From assembly GCA_034638255.1 (NCBI GenBank), contig JAWPGT010000020.1:186001-250000 (forward strand): a DNA stretch of 64,000 bases. Direction: 5' to 3'. The stretch is from Coprinus comatus. Taxonomy: Eukaryota > Basidiomycota > Agaricomycetes > Agaricales > Agaricaceae. A model generated the notes under the pieces. That model saw only the letters and a program-made list of their open reading frames with translations, was not told the origin of the DNA and did not search any database. Shown one piece after another: positions 35,141 through 47,663 of the stretch (positions are counted from its first letter, which is position 1; every line of letters begins with the position of its first letter). Both the position numbers and the translations under genes were made by a program.

Positions 35141-38100
35141 CTTGAACAATCAGTAGTAGAGATACGGAGTGTGAGATAGATGCCTATGAAGAACCATCTC
35201 TTTCGCCATATATGTCATATTATATACTACTAATCTAATCTTGAAACTTCCCTAAAAACGCGGTCCGAGAGAATACTGAAGTTCTTTAGAATACTACTAC
35301 GACCTGACCATAATCATCTATTCCACCCGTCACACTCCTGACATCTGAATGACTTTCCCTATGGAAGCACGGTCAAATACAATGAACACCTGAGCTGCCT
35401 TAAGGCCCCAGGAATTCTCTTCATTCAATTCTCTTGAACTTTCCAATGAAAGGGGTAAAATGTTGACAGACGGAATTGAACACGATAATCGGCTTTATAT
35501 AGCCCCAAATTCCAAATGGCGATAAGATCAAGACCTTGAAGAAGTCCGTGATGTATCGAGGCTTTAGCTCGGATATGGCCCCCCATCGGATGACCTTCTG
35601 TTATGTATAGAAATGATATTGAAATAAGTATAGAGTCGTTTCTCGGCCTTTCTAAGACTAAGTAGCTGATAGTAATCCTTGTAATGAGTCTCGAATTTAT
35701 CGAAAACTTCTCGAACCTCCCGAAGGTGGTAGTGTTGTATGAAGATTATTATGAGATAGACTTCTACGATATATAACGGCCATCGCCACATGATATCATC
35801 GCTTCGACCTAACAGTTTTTTTCATCGATAAGTAAAAGAAGAGGGAGAGAAGTTCTCAAAACATTACTAGAAGTTGAAAGCCTAGCTATCTGATGCCATG
35901 GTACCTCATATGAAGTAGATTTTCTAGCACATTACTACTTCAGCACCTAGGCTGAATTGGAAGTTATTAATGTACCTCACACTATTAGGTTTTGAACTGT
36001 GATCTGCAAGGCAGCTCGTAGGAAGGCTATAAGCGAAATATATTAGAAGGGACTAGGGGTGTATCGTAGTGCATACCTAAATGCGAAATGAACAAAGATA
36101 AAAATATTACAGTGTCGTTATCTACGAGGAACTGTCTACAACGTCACGTGGTCACATGACTCACATCATGGCACACACATTCTGACTTCGTCGTTCCACG
36201 GAAGGAGTTAGTAAAAAAGTATGTTTAATAAACATAGTACATCTGAGAAAAAATCGACCTAAGTACTGAATACGCAGCGTGAACGTTTGATAGCTTCAAG
36301 AAGTTATGATACACATAGTACGATAAGAGGTTCTCAGCATTTTGGAGTGATCATATTACTTCCGACTCTGGGATTTGAGTTGTCTTTTTCTGTAAGACTT
36401 TGAGAGTATCATTCCATAATCTACCATGCGAGAAAAAATAAATAAAGTTGGATGCGAAGCTTGAACTCACGAGGTCATGAATATATAATTAAATACGGTA
36501 CATGGAATCCAGTTTTTAGAATACTATATTCCTACTAAGTGCAGTGTACGATCTGGTATTTGCGGTGGTAAATGAGGTACGCAGACCATGACAGCATGCA
36601 ACTCGTTGCATATATACACAATGTGAATTCTTGACACAGCCGGGAGCCCTGGATATTCTTGGCACGCCGATGATCTATTTCTGTGTAACTTCTTTCTTGG
36701 AGCTCGAAGCTTGAAGCTTGAGTCCTTGCTTGAGAAAATGCCCATGATCGGGGACCTTTGAAGGCTTATTTTTATTATCTGGTACAGGTGCTTCTCAATG
36801 ATTCCGAAAGTTTATACCATGGAAACAAATCAGTGGTCACAACTTGACATATTTTGACATCGGTTCGTTGTGAAACGTGAAACCCTTCAAAAACCTTTGT
36901 AAAAACCTTCGAAGTACCGCATGACAGAAGCTGAGCACACTCATGCGAATCCATCAAAGTGTGAAAGATTTCACAGATAGTTGAACCGATTCTTATTTTT
37001 TTTTTTGACATTTGCAATGGTTGAGAGATTCAAATTTTGGGGTAATGATGACTAGTAACACCATGTATAGTGACAATTTTCATATGTTACCCATATAACG
37101 GTGATTTCAAATGTGATTTTTTAAATTGGAATAGTGTAATGCTATATGTGCTGTGGTAGTGCTAAAAATAAATCCAACGTCTTACTTCCCCGTTATGTCA
37201 GATTTAACGAAAGGTTGAAACCTCGAAGTGTCATAGAGATCGCCCAGAAGGGTGGAGTCTCCCTGAGTGTCTTCAAGTCAATCACTGTCCGTTGCTAGCA
37301 TGCTCAGCCACCTTTTCAATGGTGGTTTTAAATTTTAAAGTTAAAACCGATCCACTTCGATTAGTTTATCCAGTTGTCAATGACCTAGTGCATCTTCCTC
37401 GACTTCCACGTTTGCACTGACACCATCAGCCTCTGATAGATCTTGATACTTCCCCTGAATCTTCGAATTAGACACAAACACAGTACCGCCACAATCTGAT
37501 CGACTTTTGAGCTTTTGTGGTAGCTATTTCAGTCATGATCAAGTGAAAGGTAGAGGATTAATGGCTTTTGGACCGAGAATGATAAGGTTCTGTGGCAGCT
37601 CCATATATTAAAGTTCTAGAGGCTAATTTCGTGATCTAATCTTTATTTGCATCATACCATCTGTACATGAAGCCATGTTACGAGGGTGGCGTAAACGATA
37701 TTTCCTAGGCAACTTGTCTTCCTTTTTTCCTCCCAATAAGTGCCAATGAACCATCGAATTAGCTCAGCAAGTGGGAAGAGCTCACAAACGAGGTGGAATG
37801 CCAGCTCGAAATATTTTTTTTAAACACGAAAGCCACGCTAATTCAATTGACATGTAACAGAGTGCTCGGATTTTGTTCGGGTAGTAATAATATAAGGTAA
37901 TAAACTACAAATACTTCTAGTCTCTACGACCCTGTTGTTAACCTTGGTTGACTTGCAAACTGGGGCGGGTTGCCAGGCCCAATTGGCCAGAGGGAGAGCT
38001 CCGATAGACTCGTGTTTTTTTTTTGCAACCTCGTTGTTGACTTCCGCGTATCACGTGACCATCGGACCAACGCGTTGTCTTGCCACCGTCTTGGGCGTCT

Positions 38101-38360
38101 TTGAAAGAGACCGATCCGGGCTTGGCGTGCCTATTTCAACTTGAACCAAAGTCCAACCCTGTTCAACACCGACTTTTCAACTTGCACCTCCAGAGTCCCC
38201 CCAGCCCACCGATTTCTTTTCTTTATACTACTATAGCTCGACACAGGGGTGATTATGGCTTTGTATATAATTTTGTTGGTACATCACTGATTACTCCTTT
38301 TGTAACCTTGGTTCAAATTAGTTGGATTTATTTCGCGCTCATCTTCGTCCTTAAACTACC
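35141..38360. other. 3.2-kb gene-poor stretch upstream of gene F
   Basis: The right flank of gene F must hold its promoter. Frames of 60-80 codons on both strands have no recognisable motif. A tRNA-like D-arm sequence near 37757 lacks the rest of a tRNA. The last 300 bases have a CTTTGTATATAATTTT TATA-like motif near 38260 and probably form the promoter and leader of the next gene. Confidence 0.4.
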
Positions 38361-39331
38361 ATGTCGACATACTCTGCATTCTTCTCGTCCGGACTCCTCG
38401 CACCTTCTCATGTATATCCAAAGGCTACCTCACCGCCGTCTCCTGGTCTCATCCCAATGATACCAGGATTAATACCACCATCACCCGGGCCTGCATTTGG
38501 TTCATCCCCTATACCAATTGCGGACGACAGCGACGTCGAAGACCTTGATATTAGGATGGAGGATGGAGTTGGTCGTGACCATACACCAACTCCTTCGAGT
38601 ATTGGTGGAAGATCTCGCTCTGGTTCAATTAATGCTCAACAACAGCAGGGTCTGGTGCCTCGACCTCGTTTAAGGAAACGTCGCTCCAGCTTAACCGTTG
38701 GAACATCACCTCTCAACACAATCAAATCTCCTCAGCGCAACGCGGGCAACGCTCTTCACCTCCAACAGCGTTTGCCTGCTCCAGGTTCCATTGGAAGAAG
38801 TCGGGGTGCGAGCTTAAGCCTACTCGGCCTTGGTGCTCCGCCTACTGTCGAGTCTCGTATTCAAAATCCGAATGGGAATGTTGCTTCCGAAGGGACCAGT
38901 CTAATTGGTCGGATGAGAAGTGGTAGTACTTCAACCCTGGGAAATCTGTTCAAGTATGTTTTGATGGTTTCTTGGATAATTATCTTTCTAAAATCAGTTC
39001 GTACATCAGACCTCGTAGAAATGTTCGTCGACTCGCTTCCGTTCCTGCGCCGGCCGCACCACCGCCAACTACACCTCTACCAGCAATCCCAAGCCATACA
39101 CTTGCTCATCGGAAAAGCTTTTCACTGTTCCATAATACTTCAATTTTCCCCAACCCGAGAAATATATTCAATCAGGTATCAAACCGTCAACCTCTTGCGC
39201 AACGCGCAGGCACCGATCAAGAAACTCAAGCACCTTGTTTCAAGAAGGCCAAAGGCCGTGATAGGGCATTCTCGTGTACAGCTGGGGTGAACATCGATAC
39301 CCGCATCGACGAAGAGATGAGAGAAAATTAA
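38361..39331 (+). CDS. Unknown Ser/Pro-rich protein, probably disordered
   Basis: Two exons, 38361-38953 and 38998-39331, GT-AG intron of 44 bases, frame kept across the junction; about 308 residues. The N-terminus MSTYSAFFSSGLLAPSHVYP is followed by Pro-rich repeats (SPGLIPMIPGLIPPSPGPA), an acidic patch (DDSDVEDLDIRMED), Arg/Ser segments (RPRLRKRRSSLT, GRSRSGSINAQQQQG) that look like kinase sites or nuclear targeting, and a second Pro-rich part (VPAPAAPPPTTPLPAIP). The end is basic then acidic (NIDTRIDEEMREN). No domain recognised. The low-complexity, Ser-rich character suggests a regulatory, largely unfolded protein. The 38361 start is the first ATG after a pyrimidine-rich leader. A long T-rich 3' region follows. 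Confidence 0.7.
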
Positions 39332-39927
39332 AGGAACATCTCACATGTTACACGAATCTTTCACGAAAAAAATTCACGACCACGAAACATCTGTATATTT
39401 TCAACAACCCCTTTTACATTTCCTTCATTCCTTCCCCCCTTCAGGAGCCTCATGCAATTGTCACGCATGGCCAATTGATTTGGTCGATTACAGTGATTTC
39501 TGAAATTTTCACTCATGGACATTTCCACTTGTTTCTCAATCTGTTTTTCCGTCTTTTTGTAAATCTGGTTTTTTTCTCTTCTTTTCATGTGCTTTCATTG
39601 TGGCTTATTAGTATATCTTTAGAAACTCGGTCTACCTTAATTTTTCTTTTTTCTCCTTACCGCTATCCTGCTCTCCGTCTCCATACTATTATTAGCTGTC
39701 TATTTTCTCTCCTTTCTTTTTCCAACAATCTTCTTTCCCGTTCATGACGACAAGTGTGGCTGGAACTCACTTTTCGACTCGTAGCTTAATTGGGGGCACT
39801 GTAGGCGATGTCTGGTTTGATTTAATATGAACATTTGGAATTCCACTATCTGAATCGTTGAACATGGGAGCATTCTCCACACAACCATTTTTTTTGGATT
39901 ATTTTATGTCGTTTTATAGCACCATAG

Positions 39928-40001
39928 GGCCGACTAGCTCAGCTGGTTAGAGCGTCGTGCTAATAACGCGAAGGTCTTGGGTTCGATCCCCACGTTGGCC
40001 A
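39928..40001 (+). tRNA. tRNA-Ile (anticodon AAU), second copy
   Basis: Identical over all 74 bases to the gene at 1537-1610, with the same cloverleaf and anticodon AAT. The flanks differ completely. A TTTTT run starts six bases after the 3' end and can serve as Pol III stop. Confidence 0.97.
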
Positions 40002-40441
40002 TAGTAGTTTTTGGTGGTTTTGAGGAGCCGTACTGGATCAAACACACTATAAAGTTTTAATCACATTTCTTTGATTTTGAATAACGAAAAAATATACAAT
40101 ATAGAGGAATTATTACAATTCTTTACACAATCAATGTGTGGCAAATGTACGGCGTAGGTATAAAGTAAATCGAGGATGTTACAATTCTACACAAAATGCG
40201 GGAATGCCGTTCAGCGCAAGGTTATGGCTTGAACCCTTGAACTCTGTTTGGTGCATATAATGCATGTTGCCAGAGTCAGTTGGATCCACAAAGGTTATGT
40301 AACACATATTCTTCTTTGACGCTCTGATGCGCCAGGCAAATAATTTGGTTTATGACCCTGAAGAATAAATAACAATGAATTGTTTAAGTGATCAGGAAGA
40401 ATTGAAAGAAACATAAAACGCTGACCTTTCGACGACCCGCA

Positions 40442-41350
40442 TTAAGGAGCACTATAACTATACTCTTCTTCTTCTCTTTTATCCTTCTCCATATTTGCAA
40501 TTCTATTTCTTCCATATACACATAACAACAAGTTAAGCAACGACATCAATGTCAAAGTAGCAAATATGGTACAAATCACTTTTTGAGATTTGATATTCCA
40601 AGGAAGGGTCATTCCTTTTGCTTTTTCAGCCGGAAGTAAACTTTTTGATCCGTTTAATGTTACTTCGAGTGTCATTCCGAATGAGACGGTTGTGAATATT
40701 GTGATTAAGATGTTGGATGTTAATGAGAGGAAGGTGTAGAATGGGTTTGAATTCATCCTATCAAGCTTTGTTTGGGAATCGGAACTGAAGTCGGTAACAT
40801 TGTTGTTCTCATTTTTAGTGTAAATATCCGACTTTGATGCTGCTACGCTCCAAGGAGGCGGACGGAATTGACAATATGGAGAGGGTGATGGAGTCAATGG
40901 AATGGATGATGAATTATTGGGATATAAACGATTTGGAAGGATTTTGATATCGTATGGTGGTGGTGAATATGATGGAGTTGGATATGATGGCATTTTAATA
41001 TCCATAATAGTTGCAGTCGTCTTCAAGTCTGAATCCGACGAACGACGATAATCGAATCCAGATCGAGATTGTTTTTCGTTTGCGGTGGGAATGGGAGTGA
41101 ACGTGGGTATAGTCTTCCTTGAACTTGAAATCTCCAGAGACTCGGAGTGAGTAGATTTGGATTTGCTCTTTCGCATATATTGGCGTCCAATGAGGAAGAG
41201 GATGATGGAATGATAAAGGAGCGTGAGGAAGGACGATGTTGCGTTAACCCAAATACAACTGATACCAAATGTGAGGGGTGAAACTCCTAGAGCAACGACA
41301 CCAATGATCAAAGTTAGGAAATGGGTTCTGGTAGTGAACGAAGGTGACAT
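40442..41350 (-). CDS. Unknown four-helix membrane protein
   Basis: Single open exon. The start MSPSFTTRTHFL at 41350 places the first membrane helix close to the N-terminus; an upstream in-frame ATG at 41476 would add 42 less typical residues. Four hydrophobic helices are visible: LTLIIGVVALGVSPLTFGI, SFLTLLYHSIILFLIG, LTSNILITIFTTVSFGM and ICTIFATLTLMSLLNLLL. Between helices 2 and 3 lies a long Ser/Pro/Lys-rich loop of about 130 residues with SPPPYDIKILP and SIPLTPSPSPY. The tail is acidic (EKDKREEEEYSYSAP). The pairing of helices around a disordered cytosolic loop recalls uncharacterised basidiomycete membrane proteins. No enzymatic motif; function unknown. Confidence 0.72.
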   Translation of the reverse strand: MSPSFTTRTHFLTLIIGVVALGVSPLTFGISCIWVNATSSFLTLLYHSIILFLIGRQYMRKSKSKSTHSESLEISSSRKTIPTFTPIPTANEKQSRSGFDYRRSSDSDLKTTATIMDIKMPSYPTPSYSPPPYDIKILPNRLYPNNSSSIPLTPSPSPYCQFRPPPWSVAASKSDIYTKNENNNVTDFSSDSQTKLDRMNSNPFYTFLSLTSNILITIFTTVSFGMTLEVTLNGSKSLLPAEKAKGMTLPWNIKSQKVICTIFATLTLMSLLNLLLCVYGRNRIANMEKDKREEEEYSYSAP

Positions 41351-41476
41351 TGTGATTTCTTCAGGTGATAAAAGATTCGGAATGTTAAGGGTAAGACCAG
41401 CTACAGAGATGAGTTGAACTTTTGAGAATGTTGAAAGGAAAGAAATATTCAAGGTGTGTATGAATGTGAATGACAA

Positions 41477-44008
41477 CTTGAAGTTTGAAAAGGCTCAGCC
41501 TATGAGGGAAGGGAGAACGAAAGTTGAAAATGCAATAAACAGAACTGTGTCTTTATGATGTACTAGTATATGAACTCGGCCAATTTTGATTTTGGACATA
41601 CATCACATCAAGTCAACAATTCCAAATGTTTCAAGCCTGTGAAGCGAGAGCGATTGGAGCTGCTAAATGGTACCTTGACACTTCAAGACCTTCCATCTGG
41701 AGTAAATTTAGAAACAATCATCATTGATGTGATTGATCTCATACTTATTTTTACATGATGTGGAGTCCGCGTCATGAACGTTTCAAGTGGTACAACAGGG
41801 TACAATCATGATGCATGAGATTCGCCTTCTTTGTCGGGAAATATATTGAATCCATGGGATTTTTTCCAATCCAATGGTTAACTCCAAACAAGTCTGAGAA
41901 AGTAGGGGTAGAGTTTTGAAATAGAAACACAACGATGGTGGATATATTCATATGCGACGCTCAAGAGGCAACTGAGATTGGACCTTGAGAGAATCATCCC
42001 GTTTTTGTTCATTATCAGCTCGAAATATACAAGTCTATATAGGTGCGGCGTTGAGGTGTTGAACACACATCAGGTGGGGAAGATTTCCAGCCACTTTTAA
42101 CTTGCCCATCAAGGCTTTAGATGTCCGGGTGCTAATTTTATGGTCTGGGAAAGCATCACTGACTCTTTAACATAATCATCATGATTTTGTGCCAAGTTGT
42201 ATCTTTCTCAGTACAACATCTCTACATAAAAAAGAAGTGGATATAATTATCGGTAAAATGCCCGACAGAAACGCGATATCATTATCACGAGCCATAACTG
42301 ATCAAGGAGAGTGATAAGTTATACATGGGACGATTATAATGGGAGTGAGCCATAAGCTCCCCGAACATTTTCTTGCGATGGGCTCTAAATGCCTAACCTT
42401 TCGTGCTCTCTCTGATCTATTTTACGAGCATCTAGAACTACAATCGTTACATGATTAATCACAGCAATAATAGTTACGTGAACCGTAACTACTAGTATAA
42501 TCGGGTCTGTAGTAAATAAACAGTCACACCTCAAGCTCCCGAGATGGCATTAATTGTCATTTTTCTCACCCGGGTGACACCTCTCATTCAGTGTTTTATA
42601 CGAGTTATAAGGTGGAAGGTTCGACAAGTCACAAGATGCACAAATCTTGAAGCTTTGAAGTTATGTTGATACAATGTTGATACAATGTTAAGATCTTGAG
42701 ATCCTGCCGGGGAGTGATACGAGGAAAGGATGTGAAACACGTTATGTAGATGTTGTCTGATGCTTATCAAAGTACGTCATTACTATAAATAACATGCAGG
42801 CTCCTTTTCAATCTCAACGGACATGCGCAGCATAAGGAGCTCATATAATTTCTGTATAAATGTGAACGTGTGTTTCGCAATACCTAATACATCACGTCAC
42901 AAATGCTTTCCTGGAGTACGGCTCCCCATTCATTTCATCGAAGTTCATGACCTGAATCACTCTTTTCTATCCAAACTTCACTCACAACTCTGTTGATTCA
43001 TCAACGATAGGATTGATCGAGAAATAATCGAAGAACGTTGTTGATAGAAGTTGGAACTTGGCTTGTTGGTGCACTAGACTGGAAGCCCAGAGGGCAACAC
43101 TAAATAAGAACATTAATAAAGAACGTGCTTACCAGGGAACGGAGAGCAAACAGCTCCGAGATCTGGTCTATTAAGTAGTAGTAGTATGAGAGAGAACATT
43201 GGGGAACAGGTAAGAGATTCATTAGGGTATAAGATGGAGACCTCCATCTTTTATATGGTCATGCCATTAGTCTGACATATAAGCAATGGTTGATACAATG
43301 TAAACAGATAAAACCGTTTGTGTCAGCTCATGACTATTCCCCGTATTTAGACTGAAGTAAAGCGATATGCATTTTACAATGTATAGACATAATGCAGAGA
43401 GATGGACAATTATGTGCACAGTGTAGTACAGAATGTGGAATCCGCAAGAGCTGTGTTTGATGAGATGAAGTTGTGTGTATAAAGCGCTAATCACTCTTTG
43501 GAACATCCATACTTCAGCCACCGTAGTACGAACATAAAACTCTTAGGTAGAATCCCGTTTCCACATTATCGCAACAACACTTTGGTTCCTTCCTTTCCAC
43601 TCCAATCTTCTGTCTTATCTTTGTGTACTTCAAAAATGGTCTGTCAAATGTCCAGCATGTGGAGAGTTGCTTAAAGAGTTTTTTGTTTGGTACTAGTAAA
43701 TGGTCTGCGATCACACTGGAGTCCCAGAGGATAACATCAGGGGAAACGTTAGAAAAGGAACATGCGTACTAGTACACGGAACGAAGAGTAGCCACAAGGT
43801 CGACCCAATATATATTGGGACGTGACACGTCAACTCAAAAAGGAAGATGAAAGAAACTGCCGGTATTTTTTCAATTCGGATCATCAACGTACACAATTCA
43901 GTTACTGTACATAAAGTTTGATATTAGATATTCCTCCTCCGACCCGAAGTCGAATAAGGTAAAAGAGGCGTTAATCATTGTTCACTATTTCATGAAGAGT
44001 CACCCAGG
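41477..44008. other. 2.5-kb stretch without a supported gene
   Basis: No firm gene. Two diverged direct copies, at about 43076-43160 and 43711-43800 (each around a CCCAGAGG block), can be read on the minus strand as a short exon end, an intron and an exon start. A TATATAAAAG-like box sits about 50 bases upstream of a short ATG frame beginning MFSLILLLLNR on the minus strand near 43200. This may be a pair of tiny decayed or peptide-coding genes, too weak to call. Confidence 0.35.
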
Positions 44009-46130
44009 TTAAGTATCTCTTTGTTTGATGAAGGCATGAAGATGTCTGTTTCTATGGATTGGAACGAAATATTCTCGATAGTTGATGTTTTCAATGCTGT
44101 TTTAACATTTGTGTAAGTATGTTTGTCACGTCTTAGTGTGTGGCGTACCAAGCATTATCTGGGATCAGTTCTAGCTTCCGAATCATGTTGGCGATGATAA
44201 GATATAGTTCACACCAAGCAAGACTTCGATTTTTGGATCATGTTTTGATGGTGATGATGATCGCAGTGATGATAATGATAATAATGGTGATTAATTCAAG
44301 TGTATATATGTTCGCGAAAATTGTGCTCACTTGATACCTAAGCAACTCCTAGGTCCTTTTGAAAACGCAACAAGGTATTTGTCCAGGGTTTGATTCTGGT
44401 TATCGTTCATCCAACGTTCGGGTAAGAAAGAGCTTGGGTCGGGAAATATGTCGGGATTGGAGTGTAATATTGGCGCTCCCATTGACACGACTGTCTATCA
44501 ATGTATTTAGAGATAAATATATCTTTATTAGGATAATAATAACGAACTACTCACCCCTGCTGGAATGGACATTCCTAAGATTTCTGTATCTGTAGGTCCT
44601 ATAATACGTGGTAAAGGTGTAACAACACCATGTCCCATACGTAAGGATTCCTTGATAACAGCGGTCTGAGATATTACAATAGTTATCGTTTCAAGGTTCA
44701 TTTACAGAATGAAGATATAAAGAGAAAATACTTACGAGGTAGGGTAATTTCTCCAATCTTTCATATTTCACATCTACTTCTATGTCAGGCCACACTTGTA
44801 CCAGTTCGTTCAATAACGTTTGGTGAACATTGAAATTGGTGAGGATGTGATATAAAGCGACTGTACAAGCGTTTCCTACAGTATCACTTCCTGCAAAGCG
44901 CATATATAGTCCTTCGTCGAGTAACCAATCTCTTGAAAGTGGTGGAAGCCGAGATTTGGATTTTTCCGCCGGTAATTCGTGATTCTTATTGTTCAGAACT
45001 TCCTTTGACCTTAACTCGCCACTTTGAGTTTGATTCGTATCGATGGTGTTATCATCCTCCCATTCATAAGCGTCTTCATTAGGATTCAAAAAGTGATGAT
45101 AAATAGTTTCGTGGTCAGCACCACAAAGACTTTCAGGATCATTCAAAATCTCGTCAATTTGTTGACCCATCATTTTCCTCTGTTCCAAAATTCCAACAGT
45201 ACTAGGTTTCAAATAACCTGCAAAACATTCCGGAACATTCAACAAAACCTTTTGAATCAATGGGAAATGTTTGAATATCCAGATCATAGGTAAGGTGTTG
45301 TCCAATGCTTGCATTATTGGGTGTTGGAAATTTGGAGAATCGAGAGTGAAAGAAGATTTGGAGAAACAGTAGGTTGTTATGATTTCGAGACTAAGGGATC
45401 GGAAGGCTAAGTCGAGGTTTGCTGGTTTGGGAGTTTGGGAATCGGAATGGGAGTAGTTTTTGAGAAGGATAGCGATAAGATAGTTTATCTGCAGAGTATT
45501 GGAAAATAAAAGATGCGTGAGCAGTGTTTGGATGCCATTCAATGGAACATTTTTACCTTGGCTTGAACGACGTGTTCGAGGTTTAGGATGGCTTTACGAG
45601 AGAAGAAAGGACCTATGGCGGTACGTCTTGTCATTGCCTCTTGGTGATTGTGCATTGAGAATACAGATTTATCGGTTGCGAAACAAGAATACATTTCGGG
45701 TTGTTTGATGAATCGAGTACCAATGCCATAGATATCGTTATATGCCCTTGGATCGCTAAAGTGTAGCTGCAGTGCACATGCCTCAGATTTTTGACCAATT
45801 GATTGGGACAGCTACGAGAATTCATACCTCGTTGGGACCAACCCTCACTACTGTTCCTATACCGAAGAGTTAAGCCCAGGAATGCAACAGACTCCGAGAT
45901 TGGTAGATACCGTATTTTTCATGTAAGGAGAATAGATGTTCGACCCATCCACCATCCTTGACAATATCATAGAACGCTCGGTACCAAGTAGTGAAGGCCG
46001 CCAAACGGGGACCAGGATACTTGTTCAGAGGGTGAAAGTAGAAGATCTTGATGGCGTGAGCTGCCAGGAATAATAATCCACAGGTTGTGATAGAGACTAG
46101 AGTCGTGAAAGATAAAGAAATCTGCAGCAT
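44009..46130 (-). CDS. Cytochrome P450 monooxygenase (microsomal)
   Basis: Start at 46130 gives a membrane anchor (LVSITTCGLLFLAAHAIKI), then the hinge YFHPLNKYPGPRLAAF. Landmarks in order: GTVVRVGPNELHFSDPRAY; helix I MRFAGSDTVGNACTVA (AGxDT); helix K KESLR; PLPRIIGPTD; the meander FLPERW; and the heme loop FSKGPRSCLG with the cysteine ligand, in canonical FxxGxRxCxG form. The last exons are 44331-44494, 44149-44223 and 44009-44096, ending YREYFVPIHRN...KQRDT. All introns are GT-AG and the frame stays intact, so a full-length enzyme of about 530 residues is expected. It inserts oxygen into a small molecule using a P450 reductase; the substrate cannot be told. It lies on the same strand as ERG1, 1.5 kb away. 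An unusual acidic, Asn-rich loop (about 60 residues) precedes helix I. Confidence 0.93.
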
Positions 46131-47663
46131 AGCGAAGACGGAAGTTGTGGCAAAAAAAGGTCAGTTTCAATGTGGACTTATCAAGACTTTCGGTTTTGTT
46201 GTCATAGGTGTATGTTATACTTCCGATATGATAGCTCTTCCTCTAAGCTATCCATAAGAATAGGTTCCATCGTGTTAGTGCTACAACGTAGACATAGTCA
46301 ACGAATGTAGAAAGGCTTGTGTATTGAATAGAAGAACCAGTTTCCGGTGCGCCATCGCAGCTGTGAAGAGACGATTTGGAATGAAAACACATATGGGGTT
46401 TGGAAGTGTCCAGGATATAGGGTCTAAAAACGATTAGCTTCAATATGTGCGAGTGGTCGGTGATAAATTTCTGGGTAATATTGATCAGAGGGTATCCAGA
46501 GTGGCCGATGTGGCTTAGATTATGATTATGATGGATGTTGCGGGGTTGTTAGTATGCAGCGAAGAAACAGTCCGAAAAGTACCTAGTCCGGGATTATTTT
46601 TGACACAGACGAGCGCTAGATTGATAAGTTATAATTCGTTGTAACAATCATGTGGGTTTCGCAATGCCAAATCAGCGATATCTCTAGTGAAGACCGAACT
46701 CTCCGTAACCGTACAAGTTCATTGTCGTAAGAAAGAAGTATAGCCAAAGTCACTTGTTCCATGTCCTGCCAATCACAAGTAAACCGAAAGAACAGCATGA
46801 GAGGGAAACTTGTCGGTTGATCCCCATAACAAAAATGGACCAGCGAGTACTAGTAGGACTAGCCTTGAACTGGTTTCATCGTATTGGTTGGCGTTTCGTT
46901 TCCTTCATGAATGATGACAGTGACTCCATATCGTTAGTTGTCTAGTTCCGAAAGCTATGAGAAATATGGCAAGCGATGTCATGTCCGATATTATAGTAGG
47001 GGGAAGAAGTACTAAGGTGGCTTGTGTGGGCGTCCTATTTATCTTTCGAGCCATCCCATCGACAAATTGTCGTACGACTCGGAAGATTACGTCTTCTAGG
47101 CAGAAGGAAGGCCGAATGCCAGGAAAAGCGAGTTTGTGCATGTGGTATGTTGATGAGGTGAATTCCAAGTCCCGGACTACTTGATCAATGTGCTAACTTA
47201 TCCCCATGTGTACTCCCTCCAGAAAAGGGTTGTTCGGCTTAAATAAGAGAGACTATTATATCGTTCTCAGTCACTTAGATTTCTTGGTTGAAACAAAATA
47301 GACATGATCGAACTTCGGTTTTGTTATTAGGAGGAAATTCTTCATTCACGATGCTTCTGTTCGCTCTTCATCTCCTAGTTGCACGCGTGTTATTGAGAAA
47401 TTGGGGGCTAAGGGACACCATGAACATCTCAAGGATTTCAAGAACGAGAACAAGAAATAAGCCTTGTTCCAAGTAACACTGATAACTGACACTGACTGTA
47501 TACTTCAAGGTTTTCTTTGTTAAAAACATTAAAATTATGGATATAAATTAAATAATATCCACCATTATGGGAACAAACTAACAAACGAAGGAAGGGTATA
47601 GAAATGAAGGTAAAATAATTTATACACTAAAGTCTAATTCTCACTCTTACTCTCGTCAAGAGA
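46131..47663. other. Spacer between P450 and ERG1
   Basis: 1.5 kb without a supported gene. Open frames up to 87 codons lie on both strands and overlap one another. It must hold the P450 promoter and the ERG1 3' end. Confidence 0.4.

Noticed and set aside
37757..37820. tRNA-like D arm (TTAGCTCAG...GGGAAGAGC)
   Set aside because: No anticodon stem, no T arm with GGTTCGANNCC at the right distance and no closing acceptor stem.
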